Part shown: piece after piece, positions 8,680-17,893 of the stretch
How the letters are laid out: each line of letters starts with the position of its first letter
Position numbering within the stretch: position 1 is the stretch's first letter
Assembly (NCBI RefSeq): GCF_039543245.1
Contig: NZ_BAABJJ010000009.1
Location: 1-64,000 of the forward strand
Direction of reading: 5' to 3'
Length of the DNA stretch: 64,000 bases
Source of the DNA: Algibacter_G agarivorans
GTDB taxonomy: Bacteria; Bacteroidota; Bacteroidia; Flavobacteriales; Flavobacteriaceae
Made by a program: the position numbers and the translations under genes
Notes under the pieces: model-generated
The model's database searches: none
What the model was told of the DNA's origin: nothing
The model's input: only the letters and a program-made list of their open reading frames with translations

Positions 8680-9850
8680 CCCTCTTAGATCATTAGCCCA
8701 GGTGATTACTTGCATAGTCTAAAGTAAGGTAAAAACTAAGGCAGATTCTTATTTTCTCCACAAAATTAGAAAACGCATATTTTTTCTTTACCACAGTTCT
8801 TTCTACAAGCTGAAGTAATAGGTACGATTTTAGGGCGATATATGTATGTGATCTAAAAGCATTTTTACTTGTACCCACAAAGGTTTTTATTTGTAGATTT
8901 TGCTTGATGACTTTAAAGAATAGTTCTATTTTCCAACGCTTCTTATATAAATCTGCCACTGTTATAGCTGTCCAATCCAATTGATTGGTGATAATTGGAT
9001 GTTATCTTGTTTTCATCTTCTTTTTAGATATCTACAGGACGTAGTTGAGCTTGATCAACATCTGTTTCTTTGGCTTTGTTACGAGATAGGATTATAATCT
9101 CATCTTTAACGATATTTTGTTCTGTATCTTGTGGAAGGGGTAGTTCTTATACTGATTTATATATGGTATTTGTTTTTATGCGTATCACAAAAATATTCTC
9201 TGCCCTTATTCTTTGCTGCATTAAAGTGAAATCAAAATAAGCCCTGTCCTGTATAATTACTGTGCCTTTAGTAAATATTAATTGCTTTAATCCGAGCCTG
9301 TCATGTAGTTTAGCTTCGGTTATGTTTACGATATCTGAAATCATCATAGTATCATCCCAACAGATATGTATTTTAATACCACCTTTAGCTCTCCGAAACT
9401 TTGCCCAATTAAACATGCTTAAGCATAAGCAAATTGTAATACTATCGATGAGTTTGATACTTCGGTCTTTTATTCCTTTAATAATATGAGATTGGTAGTG
9501 TTTTGAGAGCAAGTGAATATAATGTGTTAGTAAAAAAGCTAATAGAGTGTTTCGAAGGCCTCATAACCACGATTTTTATTACCGTCACTCATTGTTGCGC
9601 GCTGAGCTTTGGGTCTATCCTAAATCTGCTATAAGGGCTTGAGACATGCCAATACCAGTAGAAATATCATTTAAAGCTGAAACATTTATTGAGCTGTCTG
9701 AAAGTTAAGGCTACTAATTGACGGTAGGTCTTATAGCTACTACAACCTTTGTCACTCTGATGTTCTTGAGTACAACGAGTAAGCAATCAGCGAGGAATTA
9801 AATCAATTATTTGGCGAAGTAATGGCTTGTTTGTATTTTTAGTCTGTCTG
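8680..9850 (-). pseudogene. Decayed IS4-family transposase
   Basis: Two frames on the minus strand preserve parts of one transposase. 9512-9147 has the middle section with TICLCLSMFNWAKFRRAKGG and IIQDRAYFDF (DDE-domain strands). 8980-8693 has the C-terminal YKKRWKIELFFKVIKQNL, the IS4-family Y-(2)-R-(3)-E-(6)-K signature. Between and before them are frameshifts and stops; further transposase-like text (for example PKLSAQQ) can be read up to about 9850. An active element would have one frame of about 380-400 residues. Terminal inverted repeats could not be located. It separates the truncated OmpA gene from the LytTR regulator. Confidence 0.75.
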
Positions 9851-10041
9851 AAAAGTTTTACAAAAATTATTTTTAGTGTGCAAACCAAAAATAAGGGATT
9901 CTCAAGCTAATTTAAATCTTAAAATTTGAGATAGGTTTGGCTATTAATAAAAAGATATTTAATAAATGGACTTAATAAGGAACAAGTGTGTTTCTGAAAA
10001 AAAGTTTATATGTTCTGTGTAATCTCAACATTGTTTCCCTG

Positions 10042-10112
10042 TCCCGAAAGCTTTCGTGACAGCATGACAAAGGGATAGGTTCAGAATAGCCAAGGGCTAG
10101 TGCTCAGCATGA
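10042..10112. repeat. Dispersed palindromic intergenic repeat
   Basis: TCCCGAAAGCTTTCGTGA (10042-10059) is an imperfect palindrome of the same design as the one at 53887. It is followed by two CAGCATGACAA copies, at about 10060-10070 and 10102-10112. Such short palindromes are typical mobile or structural intergenic repeats of flavobacteria. Confidence 0.5.
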
Positions 10113-10169
10113 CAATGGGATGCGCTCCATAGGATATAGAAATAAAATTAATTTAACAAAAGAGATGTC

Positions 10170-10904
10170 TTATTTTAAATTTAAAAACTTGTTTAAAGAT
10201 TCCTGCCTTCTTTTTGCAATAGGTAATGCCTTGTTATTTAATAATTCGCAGTAATTCCCAGCAGTTTTATTAATATTATTTACCATATTTAGGTTTACAA
10301 TATATCTGTGGTGTATTCTAAAAAACACACTTTTATTCAACATTTTTTCATACTCCCCAAGGTTTCTGCTAGAAACCCTGTTACTACCATTAGAAAGGTG
10401 AAAAATGGTATATCTGCCATCGGCTTCTAAATATACAATATTTTGCACAGGAACGAGCTCTACTTTACTAGCCGATGGTATAGCAATAATGTTATTACTA
10501 CTTAATTTATGGCTATCCAAATTAGTAGCTTCTTTTTTTATTTGACTTATTGCCTTATCAACAACTTTAACCAACTCATTGATTTTAATAGGTTTCAATA
10601 TGTAGCCCACAACATCTAAATTTATCGCCTTTATGGCATACTCATCGTAAGAACTAATAAAAATAGTTTTACTTTTTATGTGTTCTATACTTTCTAAAAA
10701 ATTAAATGATGTTTCGTTTCCTTCTAGTTCAACATCTAGAAATAAGAGGTCTGGTAGGTAGGTGTAATACGCTTCTATACAGTTTTCTATATCATTTACT
10801 GTGGCAATAATATTTATATTCTTAAAATATTTATTAATGTAAATACTTAATAATTTAATGTTTTCAATATCATCATCTAAAATTAAGGCACTATATTTTT
10901 TCAT
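10170..10904 (-). CDS. LytTR-family response regulator
   Basis: A 244-residue two-domain regulator. Residues 1-125 form a receiver domain with acidic cluster DDD at 10-12, phospho-acceptor Asp57 in LLFLDVEL, a switch serine in FISSYDEYAI and the lysine in YILKPIK. Residues ~140-244 form a LytTR DNA-binding domain (IVYLEADGRYTIFHL, RNLGEYEKML, FFRIHHRYIVNLNMV). LytTR proteins bind paired direct repeats upstream of target genes, often controlling secreted or surface factors. It closely resembles the regulator at 19881-20627, including the shared NKTAGNYCELLN/ALPIAKRRQE ending. No kinase gene adjoins it, so its partner may be the TPR kinase at 20718. It lies divergent from the secreted-protein gene at 11841. 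Confidence 0.9.
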   Translation of the reverse strand: MKKYSALILDDDIENIKLLSIYINKYFKNINIIATVNDIENCIEAYYTYLPDLLFLDVELEGNETSFNFLESIEHIKSKTIFISSYDEYAIKAINLDVVGYILKPIKINELVKVVDKAISQIKKEATNLDSHKLSSNNIIAIPSASKVELVPVQNIVYLEADGRYTIFHLSNGSNRVSSRNLGEYEKMLNKSVFFRIHHRYIVNLNMVNNINKTAGNYCELLNNKALPIAKRRQESLNKFLNLK

Positions 10905-10983
10905 TAAATTGATACTTTAAATTAAGTTTGTGACTTTTATGGATAATCTAAACATTAATAAAGAATAAATTGATCCTTATTAT

Positions 10984-11013
10984 TAAAAAGGGAGTTTAAT
11001 TAAAAAACTCCTT
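10984..11013 (-). terminator. Minus-strand terminator-like hairpin
   Basis: GGAGTTT (10991-10997) pairs with AAACTCC (11005-11011), and on the minus strand the hairpin is followed by CTTTTT. It lies just upstream of the LytTR gene, so it may insulate that gene from a transcript starting further right. Confidence 0.5.
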
Positions 11014-11307
11014 GTCTCAAATTAACCAACCTTAAAAAGGTTATCATAAATTGGCTTACTCAAATTTATGATATATTAAAATGTTTATCAACTCAATGTT
11101 TATAAGTGTTGAATATGAAGTATAAGTGTTTATGCAGATTAATTAATAGTATGTTTAAAAGCGGGGTATTTGAAACCAGAATATACTCTGGAAAAAGATA
11201 AAGCTCTGTGGTATACAGTTTGTTAAGTGTTATTCTTACAAAACTTATCAAACTATTATACTAATGCGAGCTAAACCTTAAAGAGTAATTGCAAGAAACT
11301 GCATTAT

Positions 11308-11340
11308 AAAAAAAAAGGAGTTGAATCTTATCAACTCCTC
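11308..11340 (-). terminator. Minus-strand rho-independent terminator
   Basis: On the minus strand, GGAGTTGA / TAAGAT / TCAACTCC is followed by nine T residues (11308-11316 read in reverse). No gene on that strand ends here; the region 11341-11840 has no open frame, so an unannotated non-coding transcript is possible. Confidence 0.6.
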
Positions 11341-11487
11341 TAATCAAAAAGCCCCATAAACCAAATGTCTCTCACATTTATTATGAATGTAATCAAATTT
11401 AAATTTGTTTAATGTTATTTAATAACATGAAGTAATAAATGTAGTTTGTCGCAGATAGCCGTTTGTAATATATTGAAAGTTTCGATT

Positions 11488-11655
11488 TGTCATGCTGAAC
11501 TTGTTTATTTATTGCTATCTATTTTAAATTAAAATATTCATGAATCTTCGATTTCGGCATCTCATTTCAGTACTTCACCTTATCGCACCGCCATGTCAAT
11601 TTCACGAGTGTACCGTAAAACCTCTGAAACAGATTCAGGATGACAGCGCGGTTTT
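11488..11655. repeat. Mosaic dispersed intergenic repeat
   Basis: The stretch begins TGTCATGCTGAACTTG and ends near GATTCAGGATGACAG, two inverted-complementary modules common between flavobacterial genes, separated by about 130 bases. The rest of the 936-base gap 10905-11840 holds only this repeat and the two hairpins listed separately. Confidence 0.45.
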
Positions 11656-11840
11656 GTCAAACCCAACCGCTTTCATTCCTTAAAACCTCTGATATCCCCA
11701 CTTATAATCCACAAGAACCGCTTGTTACTCTATTTTAAAATTTTAGGATATTAACACGCATCTTTGTTTAGGTAAACTTTTTATGGGCAAATTATTGTTT
11801 ATAAAAATAAGATTACAATTATTTAACCTAAAATTCTTTT

Positions 11841-13259
11841 ATGAAAAAAAATGACTTAAAATCCTTCTATATGAGGTATGGGTTGTCGTTCTTGTTTTGT
11901 ATGGTTTTGAGTGTTGCCACCGCTCAAATCTATATAGGCAATGGGGCAACATTACATTATTCGGGGGGCAATTTTGCATCTGGCATTATTAACAATAATA
12001 ACGGAGGTGCATTTTCGGTAAGTGCAGATTATGTGCACAGTGCCACAAACTATGTGGGCGGCCCAGTGTCCTTTTTGGGGGCAGCAGGGCCTTTTAATGT
12101 TTCATTGGGCAGTGATGCCGTAAACAGGGCGCCTAATTTCACGTCTACAGATGTGGCAACAGTTAGCTACGATGTGGCAGGCGTGGCAACGGGAACAGTG
12201 CCACTCGGCTATAATTTAGCAGATGCCGAGCTTTACACGTTTACGGGATCTATTTCGGCGGTTAGTGCCACACCTTTGTCAACAACTACTTATGGAGGTG
12301 CTGCAGGAGCAACTGTGGTTCAGGTGTATGCTGATGCCAATGGTAAGGCTTGGAGCAAAACGCTTACGGTGGGAACATCTAAGGTAATGACTTTTGCTTC
12401 AATAAGCGCAGAGACAGATATTTTAACATTTAGTTTTACCGAACAAACAGGAGCTGCTACCATTGATGCTGTGGCACATACTGTAGTTGTTGAAGTGGCA
12501 AATGGTACCGACCTATCTGCTTTGGTTTCAAGCTTTACATTGTCAGCAGGTGCTACAGCAGTGGTAGGGAGTACAGCGCAGACAAGTGGAACAACATCCA
12601 ATGATTTTTCAAATGATGTGACGTACAAAGTTACAGCGGCCGATGGCACAACAACTCAAGATTGGGTTGTAACAGTAACCGAGGCAGCTAGCGCAGAGAC
12701 AGATATTTTAACATTTAGTTTTACCGAACAAACAGGAGCTGCTACCATTGATGCTGTGTCACATACTGTAGTTGTTGAAGTGGCAAATGGTACCGACCTA
12801 TCTGCTTTGGTTTCAAGCTTTACATTGTCAGCAGGAGCTACTGCTGTGGTAGGTGTAGCTGCCCAAGTAAGTGGAACAACATCCAATGATTTTTCAAATG
12901 ATGTAACGTACACAGTTACAGCGGCCGATGGCACAACAACTCAAGATTGGGTTGTAACAGTAACCGAGGAAGCAACTCTTGATATTGATAAGATCAATCT
13001 AAATACTTTTGCCCTGTATCCAAACCCAGTAAAAGCATCTAGCAGAAACGTAAACTATAACTTGCCAAATGGAGTGAGCCAATTGAATATTACGGTATAT
13101 GATGTGTTGGGAAAAGTTGTTAGCCACTATCTTAATGCACCTAACAACTCGGGAGCTAATGAGGTGGCAAAACCACAAGTAGCAAAAGGTATTTATTTAT
13201 TAAGGTTTTCATTTAACAATGGTGAACAACATATTACAAAACGCGTTGTTATAGAGTAG
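11841..13259 (+). CDS. Secreted repeat protein with T9SS type A sorting domain
   Basis: A 472-residue protein. A signal peptide covers about residues 1-28 (LSFLFCMVLSVATAQ). Residues 29-185 form an Ala/Gly/Thr-rich region without a recognised domain. Residues ~189-283 and 284-378 are two almost identical 95-residue beta-rich domains (each has ILTFSFTEQTGAATID ... SSFTLSAGA ... DVTYKVTAADGTTTQDWVV), of the DUF5018-like Ig type. Residues ~392-472 are a C-terminal T9SS sorting domain (FALYPNPVK, LNITVYDVLGKVV, GIYLLRFSFNNGEQHITKRV). It should be exported by Sec, then across the outer membrane by the T9SS whose core genes lie at 30.4-35.0 kb, and anchored or released. The ligand is unknown. Confidence 0.9.
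   Translation: MKKNDLKSFYMRYGLSFLFCMVLSVATAQIYIGNGATLHYSGGNFASGIINNNNGGAFSVSADYVHSATNYVGGPVSFLGAAGPFNVSLGSDAVNRAPNFTSTDVATVSYDVAGVATGTVPLGYNLADAELYTFTGSISAVSATPLSTTTYGGAAGATVVQVYADANGKAWSKTLTVGTSKVMTFASISAETDILTFSFTEQTGAATIDAVAHTVVVEVANGTDLSALVSSFTLSAGATAVVGSTAQTSGTTSNDFSNDVTYKVTAADGTTTQDWVVTVTEAASAETDILTFSFTEQTGAATIDAVSHTVVVEVANGTDLSALVSSFTLSAGATAVVGVAAQVSGTTSNDFSNDVTYTVTAADGTTTQDWVVTVTEEATLDIDKINLNTFALYPNPVKASSRNVNYNLPNGVSQLNITVYDVLGKVVSHYLNAPNNSGANEVAKPQVAKGIYLLRFSFNNGEQHITKRVVIE
12406..12975 (+). repeat. Two-copy 285-bp tandem repeat inside a surface gene
   Basis: Bases 12406-12690 and 12691-12975 encode the two Ig-like domains and are nearly identical. For example GCAGAGACAGATATTTTAAC recurs exactly 285 bases later, and long runs are unchanged even at third codon positions. 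This points to a recent duplication and to a site of unequal crossing-over. Confidence 0.85.
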
Positions 13260-13418
13260 CCAGTAGTTATGCTAAATGAACACTTGTTACGGAGTTCCAG
13301 CATTTCAATTACTAACATTTTATACAATATAAAGTTCCTTAACAAATTTTAAAGAGGAAAAAAATAACAAGGTAATGGCAAACAGCCATAACAATTATAA
13401 TTTTAAAAACAAAACACA

Positions 13419-15197
13419 ATGAAAAAAATAGTATTATTCGCTGCTTTAATAGCAGTTAGCTTTACAACCTTTGCCCAAATAGGTGTGGGTACTTCAAGTC
13501 CAGATCCCTCGGCGGAACTGGAAGTAGCCAGTACAACAAAAGGACTTTTAATCCCTAGATTAAATGCTGCACAAGTAAGCACGCTAGGAGCTACAGCAGC
13601 AGAAGGCTTATTGGTGTATTGTACAGATTGTACCGTTCAAGGAGTGGCTTTGCCTGGCTTTTACGGTTTTACAAATGGTGCATTTGTACGGGTAAGCCCA
13701 ACCTCTAGCACATCATCTAATTTAGATGCCGCATTAAGCGAAATTTATGAAGATCATGCGGGCGGTGACTCTAATGCTAATGGTACTGCGGTAACCTTGG
13801 CACAATTGCAAGAGTTGGGTATTACACCACAAGAAATTGTAAACCCTAATTACATTGCAGAATATCAAGCAGGCATTCAAGCAGTTTTGTTACTGTCTAA
13901 CCCGCCTACTGTTGGAGAAGTAAGAACAATTTTATTAAATGTTAACCGCGATATGGTTTTTGCTGAGATTTTAGAAGACTCCAACTCTGTTGGAGGTGAT
14001 AATAATGCCAATGGTATTGTTGTAACTTTGGAGCAATTACAATCACTAGGGTTATATGGTGTCAATGCAAATTTAATTGCAGGATACCAAGCAGAAATTC
14101 AGGCGGCTAATTATTTTAGCGACCCACCGTTAGCAACTGAAGTGCAAAACGTAATTTTTTATGTTAATGAACAAGCTGCTATAAATAAGATTTTGGCACA
14201 AGTGCTAGAAGACTCTGCCTCTACCGGTGGTGCCAGTAATGCCGATGGTGTAGCTGTTACTATAAATCAGCTTGAGGCTTTGGGTCTTAACAATTTAGAC
14301 CCAGCTTTACTAGCAGACTACCAAGCGGCCATACAGGCAGAAACAGGGTTTAGTAACCTACCAACTATTCTGGAGCTACAGACGGTTATAGATGACACGA
14401 ACCAAGCTGTGTTTTCAGCTGGGATACTTGCAAAAATAGGCAATGGCGAAACTGTAACAAACCAAGAGCTTCTTTATTTAGGCTTAACAAATTATTACCC
14501 ACCCTTTGTTAACGAGTACAATACAGAGTTTACGGTTACTACATTTAGTAGTCCTGCTACTGTGGCCGAGGTACAGGCCGCTATAGACCAAGAAAACTCA
14601 GACCAACAAGCAGCAACACCTTTTGTATATAGCCCCGAAACTGATAAAATTTGGATGGACCGTAACTTGGGCGCTACTCAAGTGGCAACAGCTTATAATG
14701 ATGCTGCGTCTTATGGAGGTTATTATCAATGGGGAAGAAATTCGGACGGTCATGAAAGTTCAAGCAGTACTGTTGTAGCGGGTCCTGTAGCTTCAGGTAG
14801 TGAAGGCTCTGATTTTATAACTAATGGCACCACGCCTTTTGATTGGTTAAGTACCCAAGACAACTCGCGTTGGAGTGGATCTGTTAAAGGGACAGAAGAT
14901 CCTTGCCCTACTGGTTACCGCGTACCTACTAGTACGGAATGGGCTAATGAATATAATGTATTTAAAGGAGCAGAGAATAGAGTTGCAGCATTTAATTCTG
15001 TTTTGAAATTACCCTCAGGAGGGCGCCGTTTAAATGATAATGGGCTCATTGCCACTGCAGGCGTTTATGGTTTGTATTGGGCCAGTTCGGTGAGTGCTAC
15101 AAACGGATCTAATTTAATTGTTTATCCTAATGTTGCTGGAGGAATAGGTGCCACTAATCGGGCTGTAGGAATGCTAGTGCGTTGTATCAGAGAATAA
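13419..15197 (+). CDS. Secreted protein with four internal repeats and a Fib_succ_major-type C-terminus
   Basis: A 592-residue protein. Signal peptide 1-20 (AVSFTTFAQ). Residues 21-95 form a head region with PSAELEVASTTKGLLIPRL, common at the start of flavobacterial surface proteins. Residues ~106-393 hold four related units of about 75 residues, each with an acidic ILEDSxSxGGxxNAxG turn, a LxQLxxLGL motif, a YQAxIQA motif and a final helix EVQxxIxxxN; the fourth lacks the acidic turn. Residues ~400-592 resemble the Fibrobacter succinogenes major paralogous domain (KIWMDRNLGATQVAT, GYYQWGRNSDGH, GYRVPTSTEWANE, YWASSV, VRCIRE). It starts 159 bases after the T9SS-sorted protein on the same strand. 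No T9SS sorting domain is visible. The function is unknown; it is likely surface-exposed. Confidence 0.8.
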   Translation: MKKIVLFAALIAVSFTTFAQIGVGTSSPDPSAELEVASTTKGLLIPRLNAAQVSTLGATAAEGLLVYCTDCTVQGVALPGFYGFTNGAFVRVSPTSSTSSNLDAALSEIYEDHAGGDSNANGTAVTLAQLQELGITPQEIVNPNYIAEYQAGIQAVLLLSNPPTVGEVRTILLNVNRDMVFAEILEDSNSVGGDNNANGIVVTLEQLQSLGLYGVNANLIAGYQAEIQAANYFSDPPLATEVQNVIFYVNEQAAINKILAQVLEDSASTGGASNADGVAVTINQLEALGLNNLDPALLADYQAAIQAETGFSNLPTILELQTVIDDTNQAVFSAGILAKIGNGETVTNQELLYLGLTNYYPPFVNEYNTEFTVTTFSSPATVAEVQAAIDQENSDQQAATPFVYSPETDKIWMDRNLGATQVATAYNDAASYGGYYQWGRNSDGHESSSSTVVAGPVASGSEGSDFITNGTTPFDWLSTQDNSRWSGSVKGTEDPCPTGYRVPTSTEWANEYNVFKGAENRVAAFNSVLKLPSGGRRLNDNGLIATAGVYGLYWASSVSATNGSNLIVYPNVAGGIGATNRAVGMLVRCIRE

Positions 15198-15277
15198 AAG
15201 TTTTTTTTTGTTATATTACATATAACCAAGCCTATTCAAGTAATGGGCTTGTATATTCTAAATCAAATAAATTATCT

Positions 15278-15430
15278 GCTAGAGCTGGTTTGCAACTAAT
15301 GCCAACAGCTGGGTAATAAATAATTAAAGCCAAAAACCGTAGTATTTATTTGCTGCGGTTTTTGTTTTTTTAGGTAAGGTAATTAGCAGAAGTATAAATT
15401 TCATGATAAAGTAGGGTTTTACTTTGTTTT
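15278..15430 (+). repeat. REP-like block with terminator hairpin, copy 1
   Basis: The block has GCTAGAGCTGG, a TTTGCAACTAATGCC segment, a terminator-like hairpin (15331-15371: CAAAAACCG / CGGTTTTTG then T-tract), and AGCAGAAGTATA followed by AAAGTAGGGTTTTACTTT. The same order of modules recurs at 17617-17766. It follows the stop of the repeat protein at 15197 and can serve as its terminator. Confidence 0.65.
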
Positions 15431-15439
15431 ATTTATTCG

Positions 15440-15518
15440 TAACAAATTATTCTATAATAAAGGTGTTCAGGCATATCCTTCGCTCAAGCTCAACCCGATA
15501 TAGGATAGACATTTATAC
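15440..15518 (+). repeat. Dispersed structured repeat, copy A (attC-like)
   Basis: It starts TAACAAATTATTCTATA and ends GGATAGACATTTATAC. Copy B at 18848-18930 has the same start and end and a better central hairpin. Both copies are followed by remnants of a RAYT transposase gene, so the two probably belong to one repeat family. Confidence 0.55.
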
Positions 15519-15529
15519 ATGGCAAGTGT

Positions 15530-15720
15530 ATTTTATTGTATTAGCATTATGTTTAGAATATTCTGGAGAAAAAAGGCAGGGTGTTGTTAATAGAATTTAA
15601 AATAACATACTGCAAAGCATACAAAACAATTCTCAAAAAAGTGTAAAAGAACGGCGGTTATAAATGTTTAAACGAGCAGGAAAGGAACAAAGTATTTGCA
15701 CAAAATAACTGTTTTGGCAA
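15530..15720 (+). pseudogene. Fragment of a REP-associated tyrosine transposase
   Basis: The nucleotide stretch CAAAACAATTCTCAAAAAAG through AAACGAGCAGGAAAGGAACA and TTGCACAAAATA is clearly homologous to part of the better-preserved remnant at 19013-19481. It encodes pieces of the WMFKRAGKxQS...C(N)TKYxFW region of Y1-type (IS200/REP) transposases, with frame breaks. The remaining bases of 15721-15930 hold nothing else I can support. Confidence 0.5.
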
Positions 15721-15930
15721 CTCTTAATACACCCTACAAGTTTTCAGACACATTTAAACAGAAACACTTAAAACAACCCGATTATTCCTTATACCTCCCT
15801 ATTATTACATAAGTTACAAGATTTAAGCTATTAATAGGTTATTTTGTTAACAAATAGACATGTTATTAGAATTAAATTTTAATAACAGTCAATTAAAATA
15901 AAAAACCTAACAGAAACAGCGTTAACACTT

Positions 15931-17262
15931 ATGAAGCCATTTGTTTTATTACTACTACTCATAATAAATTTCAAAGTAAAAGCCCAAACTATAACGGGTA
16001 ACCTAGTACAACACTCTGGGCAAACCATAACCCTTACAGGATTTAACTATTACCAAAACTACCAACTAGCCATAGATACGATAGATACATACGGAAATTT
16101 TGAATTAAAATACCCCGAAACCTATAAAGGTATGGCCATATTAAATACTCAAGATAATAGTAGTTTGGTATTAGTAGCCACAGAGTCAATTATAACGCTA
16201 AATGGTACACACCTAACAGAAACAGATAGTTTGGTATATATACAAGGTAGCCAAAACAACCAATACTTGCAATATGCCAAGACAAAAAGTGAAAGAGATG
16301 CCGCTTATATGGCATTAAAATACTTAGAGCCTTTATACAAAGGCAAAAAGGAATTGCAAAGCCAAAAACAATTTGCAAAAGCCATTACCAACGAAATAAA
16401 ACGATTAGAACAAGCAGATGCTACCTTTTTAAATACATTAGACAAAACAGCCTATTTGCATTGGTTTATTCCTATGAAACAGCTAATCCAAGATATGCCA
16501 GTAACCTATAACCGCTATACAGAACGCATCCCCCAGAACATAGCTCAATTTAGAAACATTGATTTTAACGACCCAAATTTTAAAACCAGTGGCTTGTTTA
16601 GAGAACTTATAGAAGGCCATTATATGTTACTTGAAAACTCTGGTGGGACACTTGAAGAAATTTACGATAAAATGAATTTTAGTACCAATTATTTAATAAA
16701 CAACTTAAAAGTCAACGATAGTTTGCTAAACATAGCAACAGTGAAATTATTCAATTACTTTGAAAAACGCAGTCTGTTTAAGGCATCAGAGTATTTATCA
16801 TTACAATTATTAAAAGAAAACAACCAATGTTCATTACAAGATAATGTAAGGACAAAGTTAGAAGCTTACAATAAACTAAAAATTGGTGCAATAGCCCCAG
16901 AAATACAGCTAACGGCAAATAAAAAATTAAGTGAGATAGAAACCAACAAATTATTGGTTTTTGGTGCCAGTTGGTGTCCTAGTTGTAAGGATGATACTTT
17001 AAAATTACTTAATCATTACAAAGATTGGAAAGAGAAAGGCATAGAGATAGTTTACATAAGTGTAGATACCGATAAAATTGAGTTTGAGGGAGCTTATAGT
17101 GATAAACCCTGGAAAACCTATTGTGATTATAAAGGTTGGGATACCCAAGCGGCGCAAGATTATAATATAACAGGTACGCCAACCTATTTTTTATTGGATA
17201 AGGATAATACCATTTTAGCACGCCCAAACTCCGTAGTCCATGCCAATCTTTGGATTATGTAA
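15931..17262 (+). CDS. TlpA-like thioredoxin-domain protein, exported
   Basis: A 443-residue protein with signal peptide 1-19 (LLLLLIINFKVKAQ). Residues 20-110 look like the beta-sandwich (DUF4369-like) domain that precedes thioredoxin domains in Bacteroidota (ITGNLVQHSGQTITLTGFNY). Residues 110-310 are helical. Residues ~318-443 are a TlpA/thioredoxin fold with active site ASWCPSCKDD, the ISVDTD strand and cis-proline GTPTYFLLDKD. It likely acts as a periplasmic thiol-disulfide oxidoreductase. The end (SVVHANLWIM) appears a few residues shorter than relatives, perhaps from a small frameshift. It is flanked on both sides by RAYT-associated repeats, with no operon partner. Confidence 0.8.
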   Translation: MKPFVLLLLLIINFKVKAQTITGNLVQHSGQTITLTGFNYYQNYQLAIDTIDTYGNFELKYPETYKGMAILNTQDNSSLVLVATESIITLNGTHLTETDSLVYIQGSQNNQYLQYAKTKSERDAAYMALKYLEPLYKGKKELQSQKQFAKAITNEIKRLEQADATFLNTLDKTAYLHWFIPMKQLIQDMPVTYNRYTERIPQNIAQFRNIDFNDPNFKTSGLFRELIEGHYMLLENSGGTLEEIYDKMNFSTNYLINNLKVNDSLLNIATVKLFNYFEKRSLFKASEYLSLQLLKENNQCSLQDNVRTKLEAYNKLKIGAIAPEIQLTANKKLSEIETNKLLVFGASWCPSCKDDTLKLLNHYKDWKEKGIEIVYISVDTDKIEFEGAYSDKPWKTYCDYKGWDTQAAQDYNITGTPTYFLLDKDNTILARPNSVVHANLWIM

Positions 17263-17616
17263 ATATTATAAATTCATTGTCCTAGTTATTGGTTTAGTTA
17301 GTTACACCTTTTTATTATAAAGGCTGTAACGTATTTCATAAATCAATTAGTAATTAAACATACCAAATATTACTGGTTTTTTTACACTTATTACATTACA
17401 ATTTGAATACTTAGAAAGGTTATAGAATTTAGGCTTATTTAAATTTTTAGCCTAAGAATCTATAATGTTAAAAACCTTTATTGAAAAAAAACAATTGAAT
17501 CTGGTAATATCCCAATTCTTAATCATTTAGAATTGTTCTACCTGCGATTATATGCCCATGTTTAACTATAAAATAAATAGTAGAATTTTTAGAGTTAGAT
17601 CAAGTTGAAATTCCCT
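17263..17616. other. Gene-free stretch
   Basis: About 350 AT-rich bases without a credible frame. An imperfect inverted repeat lies near 17421-17464 (ATAGAATTTAGGCT against AGCCTAAGAATCTAT) and could act as a weak terminator for the thioredoxin gene. Confidence 0.4.
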
Positions 17617-17766
17617 GCTAGCGGTCGTTTGCAATGAGTGCCGTAACAGCTAGGTAATAATAATTAAAACCAAGAACCGTAGTATTTATTTGCTTCGGTT
17701 TTTGTATTTGTAGGTAATGAGCAGAAGTATACATTACATAATAAAGTAGTGTTATACTTTGTTATG
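17617..17766 (+). repeat. REP-like block with terminator hairpin, copy 2
   Basis: Same module order as 15278-15430: GCTAGCGGTCGTTTGCAATG, AGTGCCGTAACAGCTAGG, then the hairpin AAGAACCG / CGGTTTTT (17671-17705), then AGCAGAAGTATA and AAAGTAGTGTTATACTTT. Its first part is the reverse complement of the REP following the RAYT remnant at 19486-19520. Confidence 0.65.
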
Positions 17767-17893
17767 GGCAATTTGACAAACATTACGATTAAAAGAGATT
17801 AAGAAATTGAGGCTAACCATCTTTATGTAAAGTGAGTTTTGCGGAAAACCTTAGATAAAAGAGTACGCTAATAAATTACTAAAAATATAAAAC

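Noticed and set aside
12320..12934. Two similar minus-strand frames (109 and 92 residues)
   Set aside because: They are antisense shadows of the tandem Ig-like repeats of the T9SS-sorted protein; their similarity simply mirrors the duplicated DNA.
15331..15371. Hairpins in the repeat blocks as ordinary independent terminators only
   Set aside because: The same hairpin recurs with its flanks at 17671-17705, so it is part of a dispersed repeat even if it also ends transcription.
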